In this document: piece by piece, positions 21,346 to 32,979 of the stretch
How the letters are laid out: each line of letters starts with the position of its first letter
Numbering within the stretch: position 1 is the stretch's first letter
Source: Filosporella fistucella
Taxonomy: Eukaryota > Ascomycota > Leotiomycetes > Helotiales
Assembly (NCBI GenBank): GCA_030077755.1
Contig: JAQJZZ010000011.1
Coordinates: 2,790,001 to 2,854,000 of the forward strand
DNA: 64,000 bases
Direction: 5' to 3'
Made by a program: the position numbers and the translations under genes
Notes under the pieces: model-generated
The model's input: only the letters and a program-made list of their open reading frames with translations
Databases searched by the model: none
What the model was told of the DNA's origin: nothing

Positions 21346-23700
21346 CCCCACTCTCTCAAATTCGGACTATAAATTCTACTGTTTTCCGTTTCAAATAACA
21401 AGGAATCGAGTCGGATATAACATCTTTCAATCAAATCTTTTTGCCAATTTCAGAAAGTCTTACACGGCTCAATATAAGAAGCGTCCTCCCAGAATCGAAG
21501 GAGCGATTCGCACGCACATGTTACAGACTACATGCAAATCGAAATTGTGCAAAAGACCAAGACAGGTATGGGCAAAATTCAGTACTCTTCTACTGAACAG
21601 GTATGGAGGTTGTTCTCCCAAGCTGTTAAGGCGGCCATAGCGTGTTTGATTCTCTTTTGGTGCAACACAACACTCCTCAGAATCGAAATAACAATGCTGA
21701 ATTCATCTGATCTTGTTTATAGAAACTTCCCAAGATCAGAGGAGTAGATGTATTCTATATATTCGCCTCATATCCAGTACAAGCTGTCTCCGAACCAAAA
21801 GTGCGATGCTAGACCTAAGCGTTCATGTTCAGAGACATATTCCAAGTTCTGCCTCCGGAATGAGCTGATCTCATTCACGGGTTCCGCCCAGAGCTGAAGG
21901 GGGTCCATAGCTCCATTGAATCACTCTTTGTTGGATATGATATTCTTCTAGGATTGAAAGCACGTTGCTAAACTTAGCGAGTTTCATTCTAGATAGTCCC
22001 CAGATCAAAAGAGTGATTTATACACTTGTGCAACTGAGCACAACAGGAAACGATGTCAGGACAGTGAAGCAATTTCCAGAATCGGTACTGTCTTCCACAC
22101 AAATGAACGCCTTATTTTCTTGATCGAGGGTGTGAATAGTTTACACTATGTGAGAAGCCGATTGGGTCGATGATTCGACTTTGGAAATCCCCTGAAAGCC
22201 GAAAATGATAAAAGACACATCTACGCCGCTAGGCAAAGTACACTTGACCAGACATCTATAAGAACATTGTGGCTAGTTGGACGTCTGACAAAGGGTATCT
22301 GGAACCACCAATATAATCATCATCGTGACTATGAGAGAGAACATGTTTAGCTGGATCGGACCATTTTTCCAGGAATACATTCTGATCTGTCGACACGCAA
22401 GCACTGTCATAGTGCAGGTCAAGGTTGGTGCTTAAAAAATGAAGAGATATTGGATTTCGGATGGATATAATCTTCGATTTCCTTCGACGGAGGTCACTAG
22501 CTTCTCGCGAAACAGAACAAACCGCGAGTCGTCAGCTCCCCCTTTTCGACTCGGTTAGATGCAATCGCTTAACTATCGCCACTATAGAGCCAGCAGCCGC
22601 ACACAACAAACATGAACTCCTCGAATTTTATCAAGATCAGACTTACCACTTACGATCACTTGTCGACCAGTCCTATGGATACCAGTTTTGCCCACAGACA
22701 TTCGACAATCTCTGATTGCGAAGTTTACCTGGGAAACAAACACGGCCAACAAAACCCAACCTTCATGCAGCTAGGCTTCAGGCTGCGACAGTGCAATCAC
22801 TCGATTGCACAGGCGTACTGGTAGAAGAAAATTTGGTTCTATAACTGGAGAGACCTCTTTGGATCCTTGAACAACGAGTCTGAGACCGACAATGTCAAGC
22901 ATCACGACTGACGGCCGAGCCCGAAAGGATTTCGGTCCCATGAGATCGCAAACCCAACGCGTATCGAGAGGTAGAGATGACAAGCTACTGCGCTATGGAG
23001 ACTCTTTTTTATGAGGGTAGCGAACAGGTAGGAAGGAAGTATAACCTGCTTGCCACACTAGAAGCAATTGAGCTGGGGGCATCTTTGCCGTGATCACTGA
23101 TCATTAAGATTGAGCAGACCAAACAACAAAAGAAAGTGTAAGGGGGACCAGAGAGATTTCACTTTTATTCCCAGTAGCAGCATTTTTTTCTCTTCTCCCA
23201 CTGTATTTCATGTTTTCCCTTTGATTATATATTAACCCTACAATCAGTTAGCATTGCTTCTGAATTGGAGAGGGAGGTGTTGCAACTCGTGAAGGCCACA
23301 ATACCAAACAGCTGTCTCTACTACTTCCACAACTGTTTTTGTTCTTTGCCGCAATGTATTTCTTCTTCATTCTTGTCAGTCTTGTTCGTTGATGGACGAG
23401 GCTATGTGTTCGAACTACTCTCACAAACTCAGGCTTGACCAAAAGACTTGGGCTCAATATTCCCTTGTAAGTTTTTATTACGCTGTATAAGTCCTTCCTG
23501 AATTGCCATTAGTGTGTCGCTGTTTGAAACTCAACTCGAGACTCACCAGATTGTATGAAATTTCGATGTCAAGTTGGCCGTGATGGTTGTACCAGAGGTC
23601 AAGAGCTTGAAGGCAGATGCTGAATCAAGGTTTCTGGCGACCAGATGTGCGCTGTGTATTTGTATACTCGAATACATCATCTATATCCATAAATGGAGAA

Positions 23701-23980
23701 CATTTGATGGTCAAGATAATTATAGGACTTGTCACTATGGCATGGTTCAACTGATCAAAATTCCGGTCTTTTCTGATCCCAAGGAAGCTGCGCTATGTAT
23801 ACAGTAGGACTTTGAACCTTAATTAATGATTGATAACACCACCAACGATATTATCAATCAACAATCGAGGTTCAAGATTCCACTATTTATATGGCGCAGC
23901 TTCCTTGGAATAAAAACAGCTCGGAATTTTGATGGATGGAACCAGGCCGTGGTAGCGATCAGGCTTTTGGGCATCAAGTG
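23701..23980. repeat. Long imperfect inverted repeat (hairpin-forming)
   Basis: Left arm 23701-23836 and right arm 23851-23980 are reverse complements, separated by about 14 bases. Matching blocks include CCAAGGAAGCTGCGC, ATCAAAATTCC, TTGAACCT and GATTGATAA. Many mismatches between the arms are transitions. No open frame explains it. It could be a foldback element, a MITE relic or an inverted duplication. Confidence 0.8.
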
Positions 23981-24214
23981 TCTCACAGTGTGTAGAGCTA
24001 TGACAGCCAGAAGAAAACTCGAGTGGGTCTGGAAAGTAGACCGACCGTCCTCGTTTTCGGCCGCGCCAGGTGATTTCGATCTTAACTGCATATACCAAGT
24101 ACTGCTGAGATATCGTCCTTGGTAGGCTTCTAAGAGGGATCAGTCGATGTAAAGTGTTGCGCGACTTGGGTGGAGGAAGGCAGAGGAAGGAGCAGGGCTA
24201 CCACTACGGATGCG

Positions 24215-24496
24215 ATGGTTACCTCCTACCAAGCAAATACCTGCCTCGAGGGCAGACACTGCACACTAAAAGATCATTGGAATGGGGGGAGATGGGAAAA
24301 CTTACCTCAGGGGGTGTGGAAGATGTGTTGTTTTGATGTTGTGTCTGAATACCTGATCTGCGAGTCAGCTGCCTTTACTTTCGAATCGCTGCCACAATCA
24401 AAGCGATTGGGGCTCAAGGATCCAAAAGAATTGAAGGAGAGGCAAAGGATGAATGCTGCCCGTCAGGAAATGCAAAGACTTGGTGTTGTTGGATGA
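24215..24496 (+). CDS. Short hypothetical frame in the decayed block
   Basis: ATG to stop gives 93 residues, with five Cys in the first half and a basic, helical C-terminus (LKDPKELKERQRMNAARQEM). No signal peptide and no family recognised. It may be a remnant exon; flanking splice sites were not established. Confidence 0.2.
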   Translation: MVTSYQANTCLEGRHCTLKDHWNGGRWENLPQGVWKMCCFDVVSEYLICESAAFTFESLPQSKRLGLKDPKELKERQRMNAARQEMQRLGVVG

Positions 24497-27385
24497 GAGT
24501 CGAAAGAGCGCCTGTAGCTCCCCTCCTTGGCCATCGCCACTTCAACAATTCTCGAGGTTGATGGATTCTTGACTTACATCGAGAGAAGTTAGAGAACATA
24601 GATGAGAAGAATAGTTTCAACATCCGCGGAGGATTGAGTGATGGTTCGTAATGGATCGTTGATGGGGGTTGCAGAAAAAATGGTTGGGGCGAGTTGAGGA
24701 AGAAGACGAGTCGCGAAAGGTTTTCGCAGCGAGGTCCTCCTCTCCAAGCAGACTAACCGCTATACTATACTCCGTAGAGACCATTACGGCGAATTTTAGT
24801 GGAAAACCAAGCGGGGAGCCTTTCTTCTAGATTGCTCGTCATCAGCAGAAGGGCGCATGCTGTGCAAAGAGAATTTGGTGGTCCTTGAGACTGATGCCCG
24901 GGCTTCGTTTTAGGGATTGCTGTAGCAAACGAACATGTCTTACCAACGGAAGGCACGATCTTTATGTAGGGCATTCAAAACAAACACATCAAGCAATATC
25001 ACCATGCGAGTTTCTGGCCTCAGACGAGCTCAAGCTAGAATGGAACCTCCTTCACTTTCAGAACACAGCTTAAGCTACCAAGCGTCTATGTCCAATCTAA
25101 GTCCACTTTAGTCTGGTGTAGTAAAAAAAAGATTGTTGTACCAAGAAAAAAAGTTGGGCCGGGGTTCCCTAATCCCTGAGATGCCCTGCAACGACCCAAC
25201 ATCCGTTTCACAGCAGTAGGCCAAACCAGAGAATGCGAATCCTTTATTGCATCTGTGGTCTGCTGACAAGCCACAAGAAATGAAGTCACGACACTTATAA
25301 GATATTAAGACAGCTTTTCGGATGTATTAGCTCTCTTTGAAAGTCTCCCACACTAATGCTTTCTATTGCGTCCATGCTATATTTCCACTAAAATTCCATT
25401 GGCTCCCGCAGGATGAAAAGCTACTCATTACACACGAACTATAAAATACCTTAGAAGTAATGGTAATCGATTTCTGTATTCCCCAGAATCTAAAACACTC
25501 TATCTAGACAACGAATTCCAACAGATGAAGAAAGCTGTGTTGATGGTGGCTACTCGCTTAATATATAAAGATCTTCTACTAGACAGATCTGGAATCGAGG
25601 ACCATCTTATTCTTGATATATACTACCTGATTTGAGGACACCCTCACCTTTTCGCATATAAGAGTATTGTTGGATATAAATTTTAGCCAAATTGGAAAAT
25701 GTAGTGCAACAGCTTTGAGTTCTATGGTATCATCATCTTTTCGCATTACAGCAGCCCAGAAAACTAATACCAAGTCATTTTCCAGGTTCATATCTCCTCC
25801 TCTACATCTATATACATGAAAAAGGTTCTCAGATCCCCCTTCGAAAACAGTGTATAAAACGATAATATAATCGCAATCCAAAACTCAACGTACTATCCCT
25901 CTACCACTCCCTCCATATCGTATCTCTCCACTTAGACAACCCTCAAAATCTTTGCCATGATACCTACCTGACTTTAGAATTTACTCAATCCTTGAAATCA
26001 AGAATAGCAGTTTTGAATATAAATTTCTTTCTAGCTAGAGCCTTAGTGAACAATCACAATGTCTTTGCATTCTTCTTATATTGCGTCTTTAACTTCTTTA
26101 ATTAATTCAAACCTCTCCCTACCTAAATCTGTATTAGTGAAAGCATTATAAAAGTAATAGATCTATATTTGTTCTCATTTCGTTTCAAATAAACGCTACC
26201 TTTATACTATTCTTCAAAACAACATCAGAATAACCCCTCGAGGGTAAACAGTTTTCTGTCTCTAGTATACTTACTTCCTTACAAATCAGCCAAACTTCCA
26301 GTTGTAAGATCAACAACAGATACAGGTGGAAGAAGATATTTTGAGTATGCTTGCTTATACAGGCTAGGACACTCCGAAAAGTTGGTAGCATAAGTTGTCG
26401 AGTACGATTTATATGAATACCCCAGCAATTAAATGCACTTCACAAATGTGTATTAAATCAACGTGTAAAATCAACATTCTTCAATCTCCTCATATCACAA
26501 CCTATACCTTCTACCTGACGCTAACTATCACTCTCTACCATCTACCACCTCATCCACCTCTCCCAGTCCTCCCCACACAGGTATCAAGCACCTTATATCA
26601 CGCCCTCCAAACCCCTCTACTCCTCCCCACCATTTCCTCCAAGAAAAACAGGAAATACCCTTCCCAGACACCCAAGACTACGCCAAACGCCCCTTCTATC
26701 CCTAAGTAGGTAGCCGGCAAGCAAGCAGCAGCAAACGAACGATTACTCAGCCCATCAAAGCTCAAGCTCGGTAAATTTCTCTCCATGCCTTGCTTCTCTC
26801 CGTATTCAAGTCCATTCACTGTCTCGATCCAGCCCTCGTGTTTGAAAAGCGATGAAGCTCTCAGGTTTATTCCCACCATGCTCAAAGCACAAAGTCGACC
26901 TGGAGAGGGAGTTGAGCAACCGATCTCAAGAAATGAAACAAGCAAAACCATGCTCGCTAAATCCAACGCAAAACGTGAACCGGCACACCTCTCCTCAATC
27001 CCCATTCCATTCCCTTAAACGCAACCGCAAACACAATTCAAAGGCAGAAAGATACGCAAAACACAACGCAAAAAAGACTCAAATTTATTCTCTCCGCCTG
27101 CTATCCCTAAACAGTCCCGTCATAACTTCGTATCCAGCTATCGCAACCTCCATTTCCCGCCTACCCATCCATTCCATTTGCAAACCAGGGTATCTGAAAT
27201 ATGTGTCGTCTGTTTGATTGTTCGTGAGGAGGGAAACTCTATTGGTGATTTGTTGAAGAAAAGCGTATTCATGTCCTGTCCTGTCCTGTCATATGCACAC
27301 TCTCCTGCCTGTTTATGCCATGAAATCTAGCCAAGCACGCACGCTCGTATTTCCATCATTTCGAACTATTGCTTGTAACGGAGTA

Positions 27386-28820
27386 TTATGGACTTATGGG
27401 GTTGTCATCTGGATATGCCATATCTAGTGGCATCGTCCCTTGTCTCTGAGCAATGACTTCCCTCGCATAAAATTCTACTAACATGGTTCCATATGCTTCA
27501 AGCTCCTCCACCGGTACCGAGAGGCGGAAATCATTTAGGAGTAAGAATTGGAGTTCGAGATGGTTGAGTTCTGCTAGTGGAAGACCACCAACCTGAAAAC
27601 GTTAGCTAAGAAATAATATAAGACCAACAACATACCTTGGCATATCTGGAATTAGTATAAAATACGTCAGAAAAGAATTTGCTAGCACAGGTAACACCCG
27701 CTATAACTAATCGATGAATATTGAAGCTATCAACAACAAAGAAATGTGATAGGGGAAATGTAGGTGAGTTATTTTCAAGAGGTGGAGCATGTGTGTATTG
27801 CGCCTTGTCTAAATCCGCCGAGATCTCTGGTACACTTCTGGAAGTAGCTGGAGGAGGGCTGTCTGCAAGATCCGATCCTTCAGCAGAATAACCTGTGGAT
27901 GGCCGCGAATTTTCTCCGTCGACTTCCATTTCGTTCTTCATAGCCTGCATAGGTGGTGCATTAACTCTCTCAGTCATGCGGTCAAAGTAGACTAGTAAAC
28001 TCAAAAACACTTCGTAAGTCGTAGGACAATACTTGTGGATCCGACTAAGGTAACTCAAGATCGTAATGCTAGGTACGTTCTTCCCATGGAAAGCTAGCAC
28101 ACTGGAGGAAACCGAGCTCAAATTCGTAGCGGCATCACCAGATGGTATTGGTCGATGTAAGTTTTCATGCTGACGATCGTTGGTAGTAGTAATTTTCGTT
28201 AAAAGCCCTGCCACCATTTCTATGATATCTGTAATAGGCATCCCACTGATTTCATACTTCAACGTGGGGTCATCGGCCGTCCGCCGTCTTCCAGATTGTC
28301 CCCTATATGATAGGAAGTCATCCGTAGCGAAGCTTTGAATATGTGCTAGATCTCGGACTTTGATAGTGTTTCCACCATATTTTTGTACATCGTCTAGTGA
28401 CCTAGAGGATCTTGATATCGAGGAGTATGAAGGCGAAAGCTTTGCTTCTTCTTCCGACTTTATGTGTGGAGAGTGTGTGGTTCCATCGAAGTTCTGACTT
28501 GTGAATCGTTGTCTCGTATGCGAATTAGGCACCGGGCTCGAACTTGGAGGTGGAGATGGAGGTTCTGTCTTTATAGAACCGGTTCGGCTTGCAACATCTT
28601 GTGCGGGTTGTTGAGCTACAGCTTTCACAGTAGAAGGTGGTGTTTCCGCAGACACTGAGACAGGTTGAGGCCTCGGACTTGGGGGAGGTTCAGCTCTCGA
28701 TCTCGAGCGTTGTCGGTATTGTGATTCAGTAGGAGATCGCTGCGATCCAGAGCTTCCTATCATTGTACGACTGTGGAAGCGTGAGGAGTCTGCAACGAAG
28801 TCACTTATCACCTCGGCCAT
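27386..28820 (-). CDS. preg: Pho80/PREG-type cyclin, negative regulator of phosphate response
   Basis: Two exons, 28820-27636 and 27592-27386, joined in phase 0 give 463 residues. The first 160 residues are Ser/Pro/Arg-rich and likely disordered. The cyclin box starts near residue 190 with GMPITDIIEMVAGLLTKI, continues with LAFHGKNVPSITILSYLSRI and YCPTTYEVFLSLLVYFDRM, is interrupted by an acidic/Ser-rich insert, and resumes with SFNIHRLVIAGVTCASKFFS, FYTNSRYAKVGGLP and LNHLELQFLLLNDFRL. This arrangement is that of Neurospora PREG and yeast Pho80, which pair with a Pho85-type kinase (PGOV) to restrain the phosphate-starvation transcription factor (NUC-1/Pho4). The intron has GTATGT and a GCTAAC branch site. 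The symbol rests on sequence resemblance only. Confidence 0.88.
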
Positions 28821-28888
28821 TTCAGCCTTCTATGCGTGTGAACGGTGATAAATACTGGTTTGATGGTTAGCTTGTGTCTGTGGATGAT

Positions 28889-29650
28889 TCATGCACATCT
28901 GGCACAATGACATGAAGGTATGCAAAATGGGCAGATAGCCGGACGGGGCAGTGGCGGAGATGTTTGATGTTTGTTGGACGCGAGATCGAGGTCATTCAAT
29001 CCAGAGGATGATCGAGGCTGCGGCTGCGCAGACGTGAAGTCTACACCCCAACACCAAAATCGCTCAGGTTCACTTGAAGATGGTGACACGAAGAACAACC
29101 ATAGTGCAAATATTCCTGTGTATTGAAACAGCCTCAAAGATTCGTATCGATTGTTGCAGAGCGCGATTACTTGATACCGTGGGGGTCCAGCCAGAACGAA
29201 CAGTGCGAGTACTTGGATGCGGCTTATCAGGAGAGCAAAGGCGAGAAGCTTACCTGCAGCATTCCTGAAGTTACAGAAAGGGGAGATGCAGTCACAATAA
29301 AGGTCTAGTGAGTCTGCGACGGCGGTAGATCCAGTGGTCGTCGATATCGGTCGTCGTCTTGGATATGAGTGTGTATCTTGAAGATGTGTTGGAGTTGGAG
29401 AAGTCGCCGCAGGGTCTCTGGTCGCGCTTCGGTTGAGCAAAGGCGGGAGACTCACAGACAACAAGACAAGGCAGTCAAGCAAGGCCACAGACCACACAGT
29501 ATGACGAACGAGAAGGCGAAATCGATTAGACAGTGGATCCAAAGTCCGAGTCCAACGAATAAGAGCAAGTATATTGTGCAGGACGATATTATCATATGAT
29601 TTCCAAAACATGCGTTTCTGCGGCCGATCTATATTATCAACACATGGCAT
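28889..29650 (-). other. 253-codon open frame upstream of the PREG gene, coding status doubtful
   Basis: A true ATG-to-stop frame, 69 bp upstream of the cyclin start on the same strand. The predicted product has no domain, mixed hydrophobic and Cys-rich segments and Arg/Ser-rich runs, as random frames in GC-richer DNA often do. It may simply be the long 5' leader of the cyclin mRNA; if translated it would be a large upstream ORF. Confidence 0.2.
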
Positions 29651-30285
29651 TACCTATTATTAATAGCTAGCCCAGATAAAGTAGAGTAATGTGCATAAAT
29701 AGATAACTAAGGCTCGTCACGGCTTCACGGGCTTCAGGAGCTCCAGACTTCAAATCTGGCAGAATGAATCCCATCAAAACACCCGCTTGATGCACCGTTG
29801 CACACTTCCACGCCTCAACACAAACCGTCCAAACCAAAACAGTCCACTTCCCACCAACGAGATCAAGAGAGGCTGACACGAGGCCAGCAGGCGAGGTGGA
29901 GAGGGTGTGTCTGTCGGAAATATGTATCGAGTCCGGCTTCCATTCAGGTTCCAAGAGAAAGAGCCAAGTCGTCTTGTACCACGATCCGTGCCGGAAGAAC
30001 ACACGTTTTTGTTTGATACTCGGAGACCGAACGGCTCAATCTGATAGTCGAGGAGCTATTTCTTTTTCTTCCTCTTGACCATCACTGGTTGTTCATATAT
30101 TGACCGACCATCCTCATTGATCACTCTTCATCCGTGCTGCACTCTTGCTACTTCTTCACCCTCACCGCCATGAACAAAGGATGACGAAATCCTGACCGCC
30201 ATTATCAGCACCGAGCTACACCACTCAAAATCATGCCGGAACACCATGCCATTAATGCTCCATTCTAATTGTACAGTACATTTGC
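29651..30285. other. Intergenic upstream of the cyclin leader
   Basis: About 630 bp between the leader frame and the 3' end of the proteasome gene. Only short overlapping frames; no supported gene. Confidence 0.45.
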
Positions 30286-31226
30286 CTATTGATGACGAAC
30301 GGCATATTGGGTATCTGGCAGATACAAATGCCTATTTGCTCCCTTCGCAGTCAGAACCACCATTCTAATAACACCTCCAGAACTACCATCCCACTTAATC
30401 GCCTCTTGTAACGCGCCCTTGACGAAATCCACAGCTTCTTTCTCTTCCATTCCTTCCTTCCAGTTGGCATCGCAGTAACCGTAGATGTAGGTTGATCCTG
30501 AACCACCGATAGCATATGATTGTTTGTGTAATGAGCCTCCTAAAGGTATCGAGTAGACTTGTCCTCCATGTCTCTCATCCCAACCTGCAATGATCAATCC
30601 GGCACTATTCTGTTAGCTATTGCATCAGTAGAATACCACCAGCCTTACCTCAGTCTATCCTTATTCTCGTAGCATAGCTCCTGAAACATCGCAGCGGCCG
30701 TTTGTGTAGTTGGCTGTCTGCCATTTTGAATCCCATACATTCCCAACTGATAATGAACGATATCTGCCACTGCTTGAGTATCTGCTGCTGACCCTGATCG
30801 ACAACACCAGATTGTATCGTGGACTTGTGTAAGTTTGTCGGTGACACGGTTGGCGATGTATGCTCCGGTTGTAGTTCTACTATCTGCGCCTATGGGGTCA
30901 TCAGTTTATGTCCTAGACGGAAGGGTTCGCCAGTTCCATACCCAAGATAACACCGTCTTTGAAATTGATTGCCATGCTGGTGGTTATTAGTTTCTGTGTG
31001 TTGTTGACATCGATTCGAGCTTACATTGAGGTTCCTAAGCTGCGATATGTTAGCAGGAATATATGTCCAGTGAAACAGAGCTCTTACTTGACCTCGCCCT
31101 TCTTTAGTCGGTCCATATCAACGTGGATACCATCTAGTAGAAGCTGTTGTTAGCTCTTGCATCCCAAACAGAGCTTCCTCTAATCCAAGTACCTTCATTC
31201 AGCATTCCTGAGGTTCCGAACTCCAT
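30286..31226 (-). CDS. PRE3: 20S proteasome subunit beta type-1 (caspase-like, Pre3/PSMB6)
   Basis: Six exons, 31226-31193, 31133-31088, 31039-31025, 30976-30942, 30889-30649 and 30604-30286, give 229 residues with all phases agreeing. The propeptide is 29 residues ([19 protein letters not shown] then RLKKGEVNLG) and is cut before Thr30, the N-terminal nucleophile ([20 protein letters not shown]). Further family blocks are [55 protein letters not shown] and [17 protein letters not shown]. The subunit cleaves after acidic residues in the core proteasome, in nucleus and cytosol. The third exon is a 15-nt microexon carrying the cleavage site and the catalytic Thr. The overall family match is very strong. 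Confidence 0.96.
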
Positions 31227-31860
31227 CTTGAGCTTTGGGTATCTGGTAAAGGTAGAAAGAATGGGGACGAGGGCTTGTAGAGTATCGGAATTGCAGTTGG
31301 CTGACAAGTAAATTGTCGTTGATGGAGCTGTTGCAGCTCAGGCAACCTTGACGCGAATGTGCAACTCAAGCGCGAGGACGGCACGTGATCAGGCTGGGAT
31401 AAGTACACGAATGATAGAGAATAATGTTGGATCAGTTTGCTTGTTAAATCTCAGTGACAAATGCCTTGCCTGTGGCCGCACTTGAATTAATCGTATGAGG
31501 CTTGTGCGACGTCAAACCAGGACGTAGATGAGGAGAAAAACGCAGGTAATTGTCTTCCAGGAAACAAACCTCCTAGAGTAAGTGAAGCATGTCTACTTAG
31601 CTTCTACAGGTCACTACTTATGTTCTACTTCATTCAAAAGGAAAGACGGCTATGACTCTGTTATAATCAAATGGTATGGCCTCCAGTCTGCCCGAACGCC
31701 GTGCTATGAAAAGTCCTCTCCCAATGCCTCCTAATATACAATACTCTCACACTACAAGCAGCCCTCGGTCTTGCCTTTCTGGATCTCAGCCCCTCTCGTT
31801 TGTTGTATACCTCGAAAGCCTTGCCCTTAGGCATCGAGAAAGTCAATCTCCAGTTCCAAC
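31227..31860. other. Intergenic
   Basis: About 630 bp containing the promoter of the proteasome gene and the 3' end of the oxidase gene. Short frames only. Confidence 0.45.
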
Positions 31861-32515
31861 TCACCCACCTCTTGTCAAACCCTCCTTTTCCAGCTGCAAT
31901 TTCGTGAATCCATCTTTCTTTCCCTTCCCTTTCCCCTCCACCTTGTCATCCGCACATCCACAATCATAAAAGTCCCCAATATTGGAGCAATCGAAGATTT
32001 CCTTCTTTAATCTCTTATTGACTTCGTTATGAACATGGCACGCCCAAGCAGCCGCTGTACTCCTACTTGCAACCTGCGGAGGGTACTTCTTCAATAACTT
32101 TTGGAAGTGCCTAGCACAATCTCCGCAAGGATAAAGGCGGGCAAAGAGATGGATGTATGATTTCAGAGCTGCGCTGTCGTCTTCTGTTGGCTTATCAGGA
32201 AATTTGGCCATCATCGTATGTAGGACTTTCCATGCTGCATGCCCCAGTTCTGCCCTGTGTAGTTATTAGCATTGCTCGCAGACATCCGGAAAGAAGGGCA
32301 TACTTCAATGTAGCATTCTCAAGTTTCGGCGCAGTAGCTTCTCCATCTAGGAGCGCTTGGTTGACATGTACACCACCATGTTCTTGATATGAAGGAACAT
32401 AATCTGGATGGCGTGTGCCTTCTGGCTGTGACCTGAAGACCGAGACAAAGAAAATAACAAGGCAAGCCGCAGCTCCTATGAAAATGAAGAAGGTTATATT
32501 CGGTCGTCGAGGCAT
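31861..32515 (-). CDS. ERV2: FAD-linked sulfhydryl oxidase, Erv2-type (ERV/ALR)
   Basis: Two exons, 32515-32304 and 32254-31861, give 201 residues. Residues about 8-27 (TFFIFIGAAACLVIFFVSVF) form an N-terminal signal anchor, which places the protein in the endoplasmic reticulum and favours Erv2 over mitochondrial Erv1. The ERV/ALR fold follows: GHAAWKVLHTMMAKFP, the redox CxxC at 114-117 in YPCGDC, the FAD-contact segment WACHVHNEVNKRL and a CSNIGDFYDCGC motif. The C-terminus is Lys/Gly-rich. The enzyme makes disulfides using oxygen and can oxidise protein disulfide isomerase. The intron has GTATGC and a GCTAATAAC branch site. It diverges from the aminotransferase gene with about 460 bp between starts. 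Confidence 0.92.
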
Positions 32516-32979
32516 ATTGGACGAGAATGTCGAGTAGGCAATCCAATCGTCTTCTCTTCGTAGTGCTTATCCTAATAGTCTTCAGAGCTTACTCTGGTTT
32601 CGCGCAGTCGATGCTAGTTCCGCAGAATGTAATCGTAAAGGTGACAAAGCCAGTTCTCCAGAAAAGTTGTTTGAATAGAAATCAGTCCATCACCAAAAAG
32701 TCAAAGTTAAAGAAAGGAAGAATCGCATTGCCTGATTTGTCGTTTCATTTTCCTAAATAAAGTGCACAATCCACCTCACCTCACTCCTGGATTAGAACCC
32801 CTGTCCGGAACATCTGCAGCGTTCAAGGTACGAAGTACAGTCACGGTAAGTTCGCCGATCCAGCTCCGGTCCACTGCAAAATAAATATTACAGAACGAGA
32901 CTTGACTCCCCGCCTTTTCAACCTCTTTTTATACACCTCACAACCACGAATACCTACCTCTCCCCTCACCACCGCAAAT
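32516..32979. promoter_or_regulatory. Divergent promoter region, ERV2-like and aminotransferase genes
   Basis: 464 bp separating two start codons on opposite strands. The half near the aminotransferase is pyrimidine-rich. A minus frame and a plus frame inside it are incidental. No specific factor site is claimed. Confidence 0.5.

Larger units (their letters stand above)
17435..27385. other. Ten-kilobase gene-poor block with decayed coding fragments
   Basis: No intact gene of a recognised family lies here, although genes on both sides are spaced at one per 2-3 kb. I find short protein-like stretches broken by stops and frame shifts (listed separately), AC-rich simple tracts near 17.6-18.2 kb with repeated CATACAAC-like words, and an inverted repeat. 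The stretch 24.5-27.3 kb is AT-rich and appears empty, apart from a few CCTGT units near 27275. The block looks like an old accumulation of pseudogenes and degraded repeats; no transposase or reverse transcriptase could be read. Confidence 0.5.

Noticed and set aside
26598..27005. 135-codon minus frame with overlapping plus frames
   Set aside because: Frames overlap on both strands without any recognisable motif; probably random.
29743..29759. tRNA-like anticodon hairpin (CCAGACTTCAAATCTGG, loop with TCA)
   Set aside because: Only the anticodon arm fits; there is no acceptor stem, D arm or A/B box around it, and a selenocysteine or opal-suppressor tRNA is not expected in this kind of fungus.
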